Source: Solirubrum sp044628455
GTDB taxonomy: Bacteria > Bacteroidota > Bacteroidia > Cytophagales > Hymenobacteraceae
DNA: 64,000 nt
Assembly: GCF_044628455.1 (NCBI RefSeq)
Contig: NZ_JBIYZW010000002.1
Span: 806,001 to 870,000 of the forward strand
Direction of reading: 5' to 3'
A program made the position numbers and the translations under genes. Position 1 is the first letter of the stretch. Each line of letters opens with the position of its first letter. This document shows, in pieces, positions 1 through 8,713 of the stretch. A model generated the notes under the pieces. The model made no database searches and had not been told where the DNA came from. It saw only the letters and a program-made list of their open reading frames with translations.

Positions 1-836
1 CGCTGCGCGATTTGTACGTGCAGGCCGCCTTTCCCGCGCCCACCAGCTACATCCTGCGGCAGATGGGCGGGCTGCTGGCCGGCTCGGTGGCTTTGCTGGG
101 CCTCACCACGGGCTGCTTTCTGCTGATGCTTTCCACCATTCTGCGCCAGAAAAAGCTCTCCGAGGTCAAGAACGACTTCATCAACAACATGACCCACGAG
201 CTGAAAACCCCGCTGGCCACGGCGTCGGCGGCCGTGGAAGCGCTGCAGCACTTCGGGGCCCTCGACGACCCGCAGAAAACCCAGACCTACCTGAACATTT
301 CGCGCACCGAGCTGCAGCGCCTCTCCGAGCTGGTGGAAAAGGTGCTGAACATGGCCGTGGAAGAGCGGCAGGCCCTGGAGCTGCACCCCGAGCCGGTGCA
401 GCCCGCCGCCCTGGTGAGCGAGCTGGTGGCCCGCCACCAGCTGAAAGCGCCCAAGCCGGTGCGCTTCGAGGTCGACGTGCCGGCGGCCGACGTGGCGCGC
501 TTCGACCCGGTGCACGTGGCCGGCGTGCTCAACAACCTCATCGACAACGCCATCAAGTACTCGCGCGAGCAGGTCACCATTGCCATTTGGGGCCGGCAGG
601 AAGCGGGCGGCTGGCACCTGACCGTGCGCGACGACGGCCTGGGCATTCCGCGCAGCTACCAGGAGGCCATCTTCGACCGGTTCTTCCGCGTGCCCACCGG
701 CAACCTGCACCCGGTTAAGGGCTTCGGCCTGGGCCTCTACTACGTGCGGCAGGTGGTGGAGCGCCACGGCGGCCGCATCAGCGTGCGCAGCGAACCGGGC
801 CAGGGAAGCGAGTTTTCGTTGTGGCTGCCGAAGTAG
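1..836 (+). CDS. Sensor histidine kinase, 5' end outside the window
   Basis: C-terminal part of a membrane-bound two-component sensor kinase. The reading frame is open to the window edge, so the real start lies upstream; the TTG at 12 is only the first possible start codon. A hydrophobic segment (about residues 20-45 counted from that TTG) is followed by a HisKA dimerisation domain with the phospho-acceptor His in MTHELKTPL (about residue 62). The ATPase domain shows the N box (NNLIDNAIKYS), G1 (DDGLGIP) and G2 (GFGLGLYYV) motifs, so it looks catalytically intact. It probably phosphorylates the OmpR-type regulator encoded downstream at 1098. The sensed signal cannot be inferred because the sensor region is missing; proximity to the pectin locus is suggestive only. 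Confidence 0.93.
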   Translation, partial: LRDLYVQAAFPAPTSYILRQMGGLLAGSVALLGLTTGCFLLMLSTILRQKKLSEVKNDFINNMTHELKTPLATASAAVEALQHFGALDDPQKTQTYLNISRTELQRLSELVEKVLNMAVEERQALELHPEPVQPAALVSELVARHQLKAPKPVRFEVDVPAADVARFDPVHVAGVLNNLIDNAIKYSREQVTIAIWGRQEAGGWHLTVRDDGLGIPRSYQEAIFDRFFRVPTGNLHPVKGFGLGLYYVRQVVERHGGRISVRSEPGQGSEFSLWLPK

Positions 837-1097
837 GTAACAAGTGATGAGGTGACAGGTGACAGGTAACACGCGCCACGGACCTAGATATCCCCGGCCA
901 GGCTTGTGGTAAATTCTTGCCTTTCCGAAAAGATTACCACACAATTCCCCGGGGCCGGTGTGGTAAAAAATTACCAACCCCAAAAATTTACCACACGGCT
1001 GAACGGGGTAAGCAGAACCCAATACCACAGGGCCAGTACCAACCTGTCACCTGTCACCTGTCACCTGTCACCTGTCACCTGTCACCTCATCACCCCA
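837..1097. repeat. Heptamer inverted-repeat element between kinase and regulator
   Basis: The gap between the kinase stop and the regulator start begins and ends with 7-bp repeats. The left arm (844-870) carries AGGTGAC-type units. The right arm has six perfect CCTGTCA copies at 1043-1084. Bases 844-867 and 1070-1093 are perfect 24-bp inverted repeats, and the right arm ends 4 bases before the ATG at 1098. A transcript through here could form a long stem enclosing about 200 nt. The loop (904-1029) holds several TTACCACA/TGTGGTAA motifs, listed separately. Confidence 0.85.
904..1029. promoter_or_regulatory. Cluster of TTACCACA / TGTGGTAA motifs
   Basis: Four full copies of an 8-base motif, in both orientations, occur in the kinase-regulator gap: TGTGGTAA at 905-912 and 959-966, TTACCACA at 934-941 and 988-995. 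Partial copies lie at 971-976 (TTACCA) and 1023-1029 (TACCACA). Multiple oriented copies just upstream of a response-regulator gene suggest binding sites, possibly autoregulatory. This is inference from clustering alone. Confidence 0.4.
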
Positions 1098-1775
1098 ATG
1101 CCTACCGTACTGCTCATCGAAGACGAAGCCTCGCTGGGGCTCATTGTGAAGGACAGCCTGGAGGTGCGCGGCTTTGCGGTGCGCTACGCCGCCGACGGCG
1201 AGGAAGGGCTGCGCCTGTTCCGGGAGCAGGCGCCCGACATCGTGGTGGCCGACGTGATGATGCCCCGACTCGACGGTTTTTCCCTGGCCGAGCAGATTCG
1301 CCGCGAAAATGCCGGGGTGCCCATCCTGTTCCTCACGGCCCGCTCGCAGCCCGCCGACGTGGTGCGCGGCTTCGAGCTGGGCGGCAACGACTACCTGAAG
1401 AAGCCCTTCAGCATGGACGAGCTGATCGTGCGCATCAAGGCCCAGCTCAGCCGGGCGGCCCCCGCGCCCGCCGCGCCGGCTGGCCCGCTGCCCATCGGCC
1501 GCTACCGCTTCGACTACCCCCGGCAGCAGCTGCTGCTCGACGGCCGCCCGGCCGACCTCTCGCACCGCGAGGCCGAGCTGCTCAAGCGCCTCTACGACCA
1601 GCGCAACCAGGTGCTGAGCCGTTCCGAGGTGCTGCGCGAGCTGTGGGGCGACGACAGCTTTTTCAACGGCCGCAGCCTCGACGTATTCATCACCCGCCTG
1701 CGCCGCCACGTGAAAGAAGACCCGCAGGTGCAGATTGTGAACGTGCGCGGCGTGGGCTACAAGCTGATGGTGTAG
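1098..1775 (+). CDS. OmpR/PhoB-family response regulator
   Basis: DNA-binding response regulator of 225 residues, normal for the family. The N-terminal receiver domain (about 1-118) has the acidic pocket (EDE near residue 9), phospho-acceptor Asp52 in VADVMMP, the conserved Thr in FLTAR and Lys in LKKPF. The C-terminal winged helix (about 130-225) ends in the typical RGVGYKL signature. I chose the ATG at 1098 rather than upstream in-frame starts because MPTVLLIEDE is the canonical receiver start and the upstream frame only reads through repeats. It is the likely partner of the kinase ending at 836. No targets can be assigned, although TTACCACA motifs upstream are candidate self-binding sites. 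Confidence 0.95.
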   Translation: MPTVLLIEDEASLGLIVKDSLEVRGFAVRYAADGEEGLRLFREQAPDIVVADVMMPRLDGFSLAEQIRRENAGVPILFLTARSQPADVVRGFELGGNDYLKKPFSMDELIVRIKAQLSRAAPAPAAPAGPLPIGRYRFDYPRQQLLLDGRPADLSHREAELLKRLYDQRNQVLSRSEVLRELWGDDSFFNGRSLDVFITRLRRHVKEDPQVQIVNVRGVGYKLMV

Positions 1776-1821
1776 GCCGCGGGCGAGGCGGTTAAAACCC
1801 CGTTAAAGCGCCGCTGCTGGG

Positions 1822-1851
1822 AACGTTCCCGATAACGATTGCGCAAATAAA
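1822..1851 (+). promoter_or_regulatory. Candidate LacI-type operator, site 1 (GH28 gene)
   Basis: AACGTTCCCGATAACGATTG followed by a C, G/A and CAAATAAA. Essentially the same 30 bases recur at 8714-8743 between lacI and kduD, and a shorter variant occurs at 23043-23062 before kdgK. The half-sites GCAACGTT and AACGATTGC are imperfect inverted repeats, as expected for a LacI dimer. Here it lies about 160 bases upstream of the polygalacturonase start, so it would control the GH28-GH105 run. Confidence 0.6.
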
Positions 1852-2012
1852 AGCGGGTTTCGATAACCCCGGCGCGGCGGCTGGGGGCTAATATCAGATA
1901 CCGAAAGCCCCGGCCGTTCAGCGGCCGGGCTGGCACAAATGGTGTCGGTGAGGCGTTTTCGGTGCCCGCCTGTCCGCCCGCTTTCCGTGGGGCGGACCGT
2001 TCCCGTTTCCCC

Positions 2013-3659
2013 ATGAAAGCATCGTTTTTCGCCGGCCTTGCCGCGCTGCTTGCCGGCCCCGCCCTGGCCCAGGTTCCCAACCTGCCGGCCGTCAAAACCA
2101 CCGCGTTTCGCGCCGACACGCTCTCCATCGTGAAAAACGGCGCCGTGGCCGACGGCGTGACGCCCAACACCCGCGCCATTCAGCAAACCATCGATGCCGT
2201 GAGCCAGAAGGGCGGGGGCGTGGTGCTGGTGCCGCGCGGCCACTGGCTCACGGGCCCCATCGAGATGCGCTCCAACGTGAACCTGCACCTGGCCAAAGGG
2301 GCCCTGGTGCAGTTCTCGGCCAACCGCGCCGACTACCGCCTCATCAAAACCAACTGGGAGGGCGTGGCGGCCGTGCGCAACCAGGCCCAGATCTACGGCC
2401 AGGACCTGGAAAACATTGCCATTACCGGCCACGGCATCTTCGACGGCGCCGGCGAGGTGTGGCGCTCGGTGAAGAAAAGCAAGCTGACCGAAACCGAGTG
2501 GAAGCGCCTGGTAGCCTCGGGCGGCGTGCTCAACGACAAGAAAGACATCTGGTACCCCTCGGCTTCGTCGCTGAAGGGCTCCACCATTCCGGAGGCCTTC
2601 TACCTGCGGCCGGGCAAGGAGGTGAAGGACTACGAGGACATCCGCGACTTCCTGCGGCCCGACATGCTGGTGTTTGCCCGCTCCAAGCGCATTCTGCTGG
2701 AGGGCGTCACCTTCCAGAACTCCCCGGCCTGGACCATTCACCCGCTCATGTCGGAAGACATCATCGTGCGCCGGGTGACGGCCCTGAACCCCGAGTACGG
2801 CCAGAACACCGACGCGCTGGATCTGGAGTCGTGCCGGAACGGCATCGTGGAAGACTGCCTGTTTGACGTGGGCGACGACGCCATCTGCATCAAGAGCGGC
2901 CGCGACGAGCAGGGCCGCGAGCGGGGCATGCCCACCGAGAACTTCATCATCCGCAACACCACGGTGTACCACGCCCACGGCGGCTTCGTGGTGGGCTCCG
3001 AAATGTCAGGCGGGGCGCGCAACATCTACGTGTCGAACCTGAACTTCATCGGCACCGACGTGGGCCTGCGCTTCAAGACCACCCGCGGCCGCGGCGGGGT
3101 GGTGGAAAACATCTTCATCGAGAACGTGGACATGCGCAACATCGTGGGCCAGGCCATCATTTTCGACATGTACTACATGGCCAAGGACCCGGTGCCGCTG
3201 GCCGGCGAATCGACCGCGCCGCCCGTCATCGAGGCCAAGCCGCTAAACGAGGGCACCCCGCAGTTCCGCAAGATTCAGATCCGCAACGTGACCTGCAACG
3301 GCGCCGAAACCGCCATTCTGGTGCGCGGCCTGCCCGAAATGGCCATCAAGGACATCAGCATCGAAAACGCCGTGCTGCAGAGCGACAAGGGCCTGGTGTG
3401 CATCGAAGCCGAGAACATCAGGCTCAAGAACGTGACCTTGCTGGCTAAGCACACCATGCCGGTGATGGAAGTGCAGAACAGCAAGAACATCAGCCTCGAC
3501 GGCATCAAATACACGCCCGGCGCCGAGCTGCTGATGCGCGTAACCGGCGACCGGGCCAAGGACGTGAAGCTGACCAACACCGACACCAAGCAGGCCAAAA
3601 AGGCCGTGGAGTTCGGCGACAAGGTGTCGAAGAAAACCGTAACCGTTTCGCAGCGCTAA
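2013..3659 (+). CDS. GH28 polygalacturonase-type glycoside hydrolase
   Basis: Secreted glycoside hydrolase of family 28, expected to cleave galacturonosyl linkages in homogalacturonan or rhamnogalacturonan; 548 residues. The N-terminus is a signal peptide ending near ALAQ. The right-handed beta-helix carries all GH28 signatures: NTD at 265-267, DD at 288-289, HGG at 322-324 and RFK (for the usual RIK) at 353-355. The ATG at 2013 is preferred over the in-frame start at 1962 because it begins exactly at the signal peptide. The next gene starts 4 bases after its stop, so the two are co-transcribed. A candidate LacI-type operator lies upstream at 1822-1851. Endo versus exo action cannot be told from motifs. 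Confidence 0.93.
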   Translation: MKASFFAGLAALLAGPALAQVPNLPAVKTTAFRADTLSIVKNGAVADGVTPNTRAIQQTIDAVSQKGGGVVLVPRGHWLTGPIEMRSNVNLHLAKGALVQFSANRADYRLIKTNWEGVAAVRNQAQIYGQDLENIAITGHGIFDGAGEVWRSVKKSKLTETEWKRLVASGGVLNDKKDIWYPSASSLKGSTIPEAFYLRPGKEVKDYEDIRDFLRPDMLVFARSKRILLEGVTFQNSPAWTIHPLMSEDIIVRRVTALNPEYGQNTDALDLESCRNGIVEDCLFDVGDDAICIKSGRDEQGRERGMPTENFIIRNTTVYHAHGGFVVGSEMSGGARNIYVSNLNFIGTDVGLRFKTTRGRGGVVENIFIENVDMRNIVGQAIIFDMYYMAKDPVPLAGESTAPPVIEAKPLNEGTPQFRKIQIRNVTCNGAETAILVRGLPEMAIKDISIENAVLQSDKGLVCIEAENIRLKNVTLLAKHTMPVMEVQNSKNISLDGIKYTPGAELLMRVTGDRAKDVKLTNTDTKQAKKAVEFGDKVSKKTVTVSQR

Positions 3660-3663
3660 GCCC

Positions 3664-5634
3664 GTGCCCGTGCAGAAAGCCACCCGTTTCTCCCTCGGCC
3701 TGCTGCTGGCCGCCGGCCTGCTGAGCGCCCCGGTGCAGGCCCAAACGGCCCCCGCGGCTGCCAAGCCCCTGTCGCAGCGCATGAGCGACGCGTTCATTTC
3801 CTGGCACCCCGACTCCATCCTGATCGGCAACCGCAAAACGGCCCGCTGGGACTACGAGCAGGGGCTGATGCTGAAGGCCCTGGAGCGGGTGTGGCAGCGC
3901 ACCGGCGACGCCCGCTACTTCACCTACCTCAAGCAGGACATCGACCAGTTTGTGCGCGAAGACGGCAGCATCCGCACCTACAAGCTGGAAGACTATAACC
4001 TCGACAACCTGACCACCGGCCACGCCTTGCTCACGCTGAGCCAGATGTCGGTGCCCAAGCCCGAGAAGTACGCCAAGGCCGCGCACCTGCTGCGCAAGCA
4101 GCTGGAAGGTCAGCCGCGCACCAAGGCTGGCGGCTTCTGGCACAAGAAGATTTACCCCAACCAGATGTGGCTCGACGGCCTCTACATGGCCGAGCCCTTC
4201 TACGCCGAGTACAGCCAGGTATTCAACCAGCCCGCCGGCTTCGATGACGTAGCCAAGCAGTTTGCGCTGATCGAAAAGCACCTCGTCGACCCCAAAACCG
4301 GGCTGATGTACCACGGCTACGACGAAAGCCGCCAGCAGCAGTGGGCCAATAAAACCACGGGTCAATCGCCTAACTTCTGGGACCGGGGCATGGGCTGGTA
4401 CGCCATGGCCCTGGTGGACGTGCTCGACTACTTCCCGCCGAACCACCCCGAGCGTGAAAATCTGATCAAGTACGCCCAGCGGCTGGCTCCGGTGCTGGCC
4501 AAGTACCAAGACCCCAAAACCGGCACCTGGGCGCTGGTAGTCGACCAGGCCAGCCGGAAAGGCAACTACCAGGAGGCTTCGGGCTCGAGCATGTTCGTGT
4601 ACTTTCTGCAGAAAGGCGCCCGCCTGGGCTACCTCGACCGGAAGTACGCGGCCGTGGCCAAGAAGGGCTACGAGGGTCTGCTGAAGCAGTTCGTGGCCGA
4701 GGAAAACGGCGCGCTGGCCTTCAACGGCACGGTGAGCGTGGGCGGCCTGGGCGGCAAGCCCTACCGCGACGGCAGCTTTGAGTACTACCTCTCGGAGCCG
4801 CTGCGCAAAAACGATTTGAAGGGCGTAGGACCGTTCATCCTGGCCAGCCTGGAAATGGAGCTAGCCGCTGCGCCCGCGCCCGGTCGGGGCAAAACCGTGG
4901 GCCTCGACTACTACTTCAACAACGAGTACCGCAAAAGCAACCTCACCGGCCAGCAGGAACGCTTCCACTACACCTGGGAAGACCGCAGCCACGGCGGCTT
5001 CTGGCTCTGGGGCCAGCAGTTTCGCGAGCTGGGCGCCACCACCGTTGCGGTGCCCACGGCCCCCACGGCGGCTTCGCTGAAGGGCCTCGACGTGTACATC
5101 ATCGTCGACCCCGACAGCAAGAAGGAAACCGCCAAGCCCAACTTCGTGCAGGCCGCCGACGTGCAGGCCGTAACCGACTGGGTGAAGGCCGGTGGCGTGC
5201 TCATGCTCATGGCCAACGATACCTCGAACTGCGACATCCGGCACTTCAACCAGCTGGCCCAGGCCTTCGGCATCCGCTTCACCGACACCAGCCTGAACAT
5301 GGTGCAGAAGGACCAGTTTGAGCAAGGCAAGGTGGATTTGACCGGCGGCTCGAGCGTGTTCAAAACCGGCCGCACGGCTTACGTGAAGGAGCTGTCGACG
5401 CTGGCACTGAGCGGCCCGACCAAGCCGCTGGTGAAGAAAGGGGAGCACGTGATTCTGGCCACGGCCACCCTGGGCAAGGGCGCAGTGCTGGCCATCGGCG
5501 ACCCGTGGCTCTACAACGAGTACACCGACGGCCGCAAGATTCCGGCCGAATACGAAAACTTCCAGGCCGGCCGCGACGTGGCCAACTGGCTGCTCGAGCA
5601 GACCGGCAGCAAATCAGCGGGTAAGCGCCGGTAA
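3664..5634 (+). CDS. GH105 unsaturated (rhamno)galacturonyl hydrolase with C-terminal glutaminase-like domain
   Basis: 656-residue exported enzyme. A signal peptide (ending near VQAQ) precedes a GH88/GH105 (alpha/alpha)6 domain at about 35-400 with WLDGLYMAEPFYAEY and WDRGMGWYAMALVD, hallmarks of YteR/YesR-type enzymes. These remove the 4,5-unsaturated uronic acid left by pectate lyases. Residues about 405-650 form a second Rossmann-like, DUF4350/glutamine-amidotransferase-like domain, a pairing I know from other Bacteroidota. The start is GTG, at 3664 or 3670; both give the same signal peptide. It follows GH28 by 4 bases. Its products would enter the KdgF-KduI-KduD route encoded downstream. 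A strong terminator follows at 5652-5684. Confidence 0.9.
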   Translation: MPVQKATRFSLGLLLAAGLLSAPVQAQTAPAAAKPLSQRMSDAFISWHPDSILIGNRKTARWDYEQGLMLKALERVWQRTGDARYFTYLKQDIDQFVREDGSIRTYKLEDYNLDNLTTGHALLTLSQMSVPKPEKYAKAAHLLRKQLEGQPRTKAGGFWHKKIYPNQMWLDGLYMAEPFYAEYSQVFNQPAGFDDVAKQFALIEKHLVDPKTGLMYHGYDESRQQQWANKTTGQSPNFWDRGMGWYAMALVDVLDYFPPNHPERENLIKYAQRLAPVLAKYQDPKTGTWALVVDQASRKGNYQEASGSSMFVYFLQKGARLGYLDRKYAAVAKKGYEGLLKQFVAEENGALAFNGTVSVGGLGGKPYRDGSFEYYLSEPLRKNDLKGVGPFILASLEMELAAAPAPGRGKTVGLDYYFNNEYRKSNLTGQQERFHYTWEDRSHGGFWLWGQQFRELGATTVAVPTAPTAASLKGLDVYIIVDPDSKKETAKPNFVQAADVQAVTDWVKAGGVLMLMANDTSNCDIRHFNQLAQAFGIRFTDTSLNMVQKDQFEQGKVDLTGGSSVFKTGRTAYVKELSTLALSGPTKPLVKKGEHVILATATLGKGAVLAIGDPWLYNEYTDGRKIPAEYENFQAGRDVANWLLEQTGSKSAGKRR

Positions 5635-5651
5635 GAACACTTCAGCCGAAG

Positions 5652-5684
5652 GCGGCGCGGGCAGCTTGTCCGCGCCGCTTTTTT
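5652..5684 (+). terminator. Rho-independent terminator after the GH105 gene
   Basis: Perfect 9-bp stem GCGGCGCGG / CCGCGCCGC with a 9-base loop, followed by TTTTTT. It ends the GH28-GH105 unit, although partial read-through into the GH43 gene 17 bases later is possible. Confidence 0.85.
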
Positions 5685-5700
5685 ACACCCCGTTTTGCTC

Positions 5701-7350
5701 ATGCTTCACTTCCTCCGTCGCCCCCTGAAAACCCTGCTCCTAGCCGCTGGCCTGGCGCTGCCCGGGCTGGCAGCGGCCCAGTCTTCGGACCTTTCGAAAG
5801 TGTGGGTGCCCGATCTGGGCGACGGCCGCTACCAGAACCCGGTGCTCTACGCCGACTACTCCGACCCCGACGTGGTGCGCGTGGGCGCCGACTACTACCT
5901 GACCTCGTCGAGCTTCAATGCCGTGCCGGGCCTGCAGATTCTGCACTCGCGTGACCTGGTAAACTGGCGCATCATCGGGGCGGTGTTTCAGCAGCAGCCC
6001 CCGCTGGCGCGCTACCGTGAGGTGCAGCACGGCAACGGGGTGTGGGCCCCGGCCATCCGCTTTCACCGCGGCGAGTTCTACATCTACTACCCCGACCCCG
6101 ACCTGGGTATCTTTGTGACCAAGGCCAAAAACCCGGCCGGGCCGTGGTCGGCGCCGGTGTGCGTGAAGGAAGCCAAGGGCTGGATTGACCCCTGCCCGCT
6201 GTGGGACGAAGATGGCCGCGCCTACCTGGTGCACGGCTTCGCCGGCTCACGGGCGGGCATCAAGAGCGTGCTGGCCGTAAGTCCCATGGCGCCCGACGGA
6301 TTGAGCCTCATCGGCGACGACGTGCTGGTGTTCGACGGGCACGCCCGGCACCCCACGCTGGAAGGCCCGAAGTTCTATAAGCGCAACGGCTACTACTACA
6401 TCTTTGCGCCCGGCGGCGGCGTGAGTACGGGCTGGCAAACGGTGCTGCGCAGCCGCAGCGTGCTCGGCCCCTACGAAGACCGCATCGTAATGGACCAGGG
6501 CCGCACCGCCGTCAACGGGCCGCACCAGGGCGCCTGGATCGACACCAACACCGGCGAAGACTGGTTTCTGCACTTCCAGGACCAGGGAGCCTACGGCCGG
6601 GTGGTGCATTTGCAGCCCATGAGCTGGAAAAACGACTGGCCCGTCATCGGCCACGACCCCGACGGGGACGGCAAGGGCGAACCGGTGCTGACCTACGCCA
6701 AGCCCCGCGTGAAAGGAAAAGCCCAGCCGTTGGCCACGCCCGCTACTTCCGACGAGTTCAGCGGCAACCGCCTGGGTTTGCAGTGGCAGTGGCACGCCAA
6801 TGCGCAGGATTACTGGGCCTACCCCAACGGCCCGCAGGGCTACCTGCGCCTGTACTCGGTGCTGCTGCCCGAGGGTTTCCGCAACCTCTGGCAGGCGCCC
6901 AACCTGCTGCTGCAAAAGCTGCCCGCCGAAACCTTCACCGCCACCACCAAGCTCACGTTTTCGCCGCGGGTGGAAGGGGAGAAGCTAGGGCTGATCATGA
7001 TGGGCCTCGACTACGCCTACCTCTCGCTCACCTACCAGGGCGGCAAGCTGCTGCTCGGCCAGAGCGTGTGCCGCAACGCCGACAAGCTGGGCCCCGAAAC
7101 CAGCACCGCGCCCGTGGAAGTGCCCGCTGCTCAAGCCAAAGAGCCGCTTTATTTACGCGTGGCGGTGAAAGCCGGTGCCCGGTGCCAGTTCAGCTACAGC
7201 TACGACGGTCAGACGTTTCAGCCCCTGGGCGCGGAGTTTCAGGCCCGCGAGGGCAAGTGGATCGGCGCCAAAATGGGCTTGTTCTGCTCCCGCCCCAGCA
7301 AGTTCAACGACTCCGGCAGCGCCGACGTGGACTGGTTCCGGGTAGAGTAA
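5701..7350 (+). CDS. GH43 family glycosidase (arabinosidase/xylosidase type)
   Basis: 549-residue exported family 43 glycoside hydrolase, probably trimming arabinose or xylose side chains of pectin. The signal peptide ends at GLAAAQ. The five-bladed propeller (about 45-330) has the general-base Asp in YSDPDVVRVG, the pKa-modulating Asp in GWIDPCPLWDEDG and the catalytic Glu in LEGPKFYKRNGYYY. A C-terminal beta-sandwich (about 355-549) is typical of the long two-domain GH43 enzymes. The ATG at 5701 was chosen over a TTG two codons earlier. Substrate is inferred from context only. Its stop abuts a heptamer element shared with the convergent lacI gene. Confidence 0.9.
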   Translation: MLHFLRRPLKTLLLAAGLALPGLAAAQSSDLSKVWVPDLGDGRYQNPVLYADYSDPDVVRVGADYYLTSSSFNAVPGLQILHSRDLVNWRIIGAVFQQQPPLARYREVQHGNGVWAPAIRFHRGEFYIYYPDPDLGIFVTKAKNPAGPWSAPVCVKEAKGWIDPCPLWDEDGRAYLVHGFAGSRAGIKSVLAVSPMAPDGLSLIGDDVLVFDGHARHPTLEGPKFYKRNGYYYIFAPGGGVSTGWQTVLRSRSVLGPYEDRIVMDQGRTAVNGPHQGAWIDTNTGEDWFLHFQDQGAYGRVVHLQPMSWKNDWPVIGHDPDGDGKGEPVLTYAKPRVKGKAQPLATPATSDEFSGNRLGLQWQWHANAQDYWAYPNGPQGYLRLYSVLLPEGFRNLWQAPNLLLQKLPAETFTATTKLTFSPRVEGEKLGLIMMGLDYAYLSLTYQGGKLLLGQSVCRNADKLGPETSTAPVEVPAAQAKEPLYLRVAVKAGARCQFSYSYDGQTFQPLGAEFQAREGKWIGAKMGLFCSRPSKFNDSGSADVDWFRVE

Positions 7351-7569
7351 CTGGTTTTTGGTTTTTGGTTGTTGGTTTTTGGTCGTTAGGGTCGGTGGTT
7401 TCAGAACTGTCATCCTGAGGCGTAGCCGAAGGACCTTACCACTTCAGGCCGAGTCGTTGTTACGGCGTCGTTCACGCGGGGCAAGGTCCTTGACTTCGTC
7501 GACCTGCGGTTCGCCTTTGGCTCAGGATGACAGACAACCAAAAACCAACAACCAAAAACGAAAAACCAA
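7351..7569. repeat. Nested palindromic heptamer element between GH43 and lacI
   Basis: Left arm: five GGTTTTT/GGTTGTT/GGTCGTT units in 7-bp register (7353-7387) starting 2 bases after the GH43 stop. Right arm: CCAAAAA/CCAACAA-type units (7535-7567) ending just before the lacI stop. Bases 7361-7383 and 7537-7559 are perfect 23-bp inverted repeats. Inside lies a second palindrome: CTGTCATCCTGAG (7407-7419) with its exact complement at 7521-7533, and AAGGACCTT (7429-7437) opposite AAGGTCCTT (7483-7491). I have the impression that CTGTCATCCTGAG repeats are abundant in Hymenobacter genomes (from memory, unverified). Confidence 0.85.
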
Positions 7570-8583
7570 CTACCGTCGCGTGGATTCGCGGATGACCATT
7601 TCGGTGGGAATGCGCACGGTGCCGATGGGAGTAGCGCGCTGCTTGCGCTCAATGAGCTCGATGAGGCGCTCGGCAGCCACCTGCCCGATTTCCTGGGCCG
7701 GCTGCACCACGGTGCTCAGCGAGGGGGACAGCAGATCGGCCACGTTCAGGTTGGTGAAGCCGATCAGCGACACCTCTTCGGGAATGGCTACGTGGCGCTG
7801 CTGCAGGGCGGCCAGGCAGCCCAGGGCCAGCCGGTCGGAGGCGGTGAAGAAGGCGTCGGGGCGCGGCTCCAGGGCCATCAGGCTGTCCACCATCTGCCCG
7901 GCCTCGTCGGGGCCGAAGGTGCCGTAGCGCACCAGGTTATCGTCGAAGGGCAGGCCGTATTTTTCGAGGGCGGCGCGGTAGCCGGCCAGGCGCTCCTGCG
8001 TGATGCTGAGCCAGGGCGGAATGGTGAGGTGGGCAATGCGGCGGCGGCCCTGCTGAATGAGGTGCTCGGTGGCGGCGAAGGCCCCGCCGAAGTTGTCGGC
8101 CACCACCTGCGTGGCTTCTAGCTCGTCCGACACGCGGTCGAACAGCACCAGCGGCAGGTTTTTCTGCTGCATTTCCTTCAGGTGGCTCACGTCGGAGGTT
8201 TCGCTCGAAAGCGAAATCAGCAGCCCGTCGACCTTGCGGGCCGCGGCCTGCTGCACGTTGGCCACTTCGCGCTCGTACGACTCGTGGGTCTGGAAGATGA
8301 TGACGTGGTAGCCGCGGTTGTAGGCAATGGCCTCGATGCCGTTGATGGCCTGCGAGAAAAAGTAGTTGGCAATCTGCGGCACAATCACGCCGATGGCGCG
8401 GCTGCTGCTGCCCTTCAAACTCAGGGCAATGGGGTTGGGGCGGTAATTGAGCCGCTCGGCGTACTCCATCACCAGCCGCTTGGTCTCGGGGTTAATCTCG
8501 TAGCTGCCCCGCAACGCCCGCGACACGGTGGAGGTCGACAGGTTCAGGGCGCGGGCAATGTCTTTGATGGTGACGGTATCCAA
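7570..8583 (-). CDS. LacI-family transcriptional regulator of the pectin/galacturonate locus
   Basis: 337-residue LacI/GalR regulator. The first about 25 residues are the helix-turn-helix (VTIKDIARALNLSTSTVSRAL), then the hinge helix (NPIALSLKG) and a periplasmic-binding-protein-like sensor domain (from about residue 62) with VIVPQIANYFF and ASDRLALG signatures. It is transcribed divergently from kduD. The shared gap carries a candidate operator (8714-8743) that recurs before GH28 and kdgK. That supports a role as local regulator, probably a repressor released by a uronate intermediate such as KDG (inference). Its stop abuts the heptamer element shared with the GH43 gene. Confidence 0.93.
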   Translation of the reverse strand: MDTVTIKDIARALNLSTSTVSRALRGSYEINPETKRLVMEYAERLNYRPNPIALSLKGSSSRAIGVIVPQIANYFFSQAINGIEAIAYNRGYHVIIFQTHESYEREVANVQQAAARKVDGLLISLSSETSDVSHLKEMQQKNLPLVLFDRVSDELEATQVVADNFGGAFAATEHLIQQGRRRIAHLTIPPWLSITQERLAGYRAALEKYGLPFDDNLVRYGTFGPDEAGQMVDSLMALEPRPDAFFTASDRLALGCLAALQQRHVAIPEEVSLIGFTNLNVADLLSPSLSTVVQPAQEIGQVAAERLIELIERKQRATPIGTVRIPTEMVIRESTRR

Positions 8584-8713
8584 GAGCGGAAAGCTTAGTT
8601 GAGTGCAATTGAAGGTGGTAGGAGCAGGGGCGCTTTGGCAGGTGGGTGCAGGACGGATTTTTCGGAATCGACAACCAACAAACGCTTGAAATCAAGCATT
8701 TCGGCCCGGTGGC

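Noticed and set aside
1043..1084. CCTGTCA tandem repeats as replication iterons
   Set aside because: No replication initiator gene nearby, and the repeats belong to the heptamer element family found in six other gaps.
1905..1931. Hairpin CCCGGCCG/CGGCCGGG before GH28 as a terminator of the response regulator gene
   Set aside because: There is an imperfect stem but no T-run, and it lies 130 bases after the stop and past the candidate operator.
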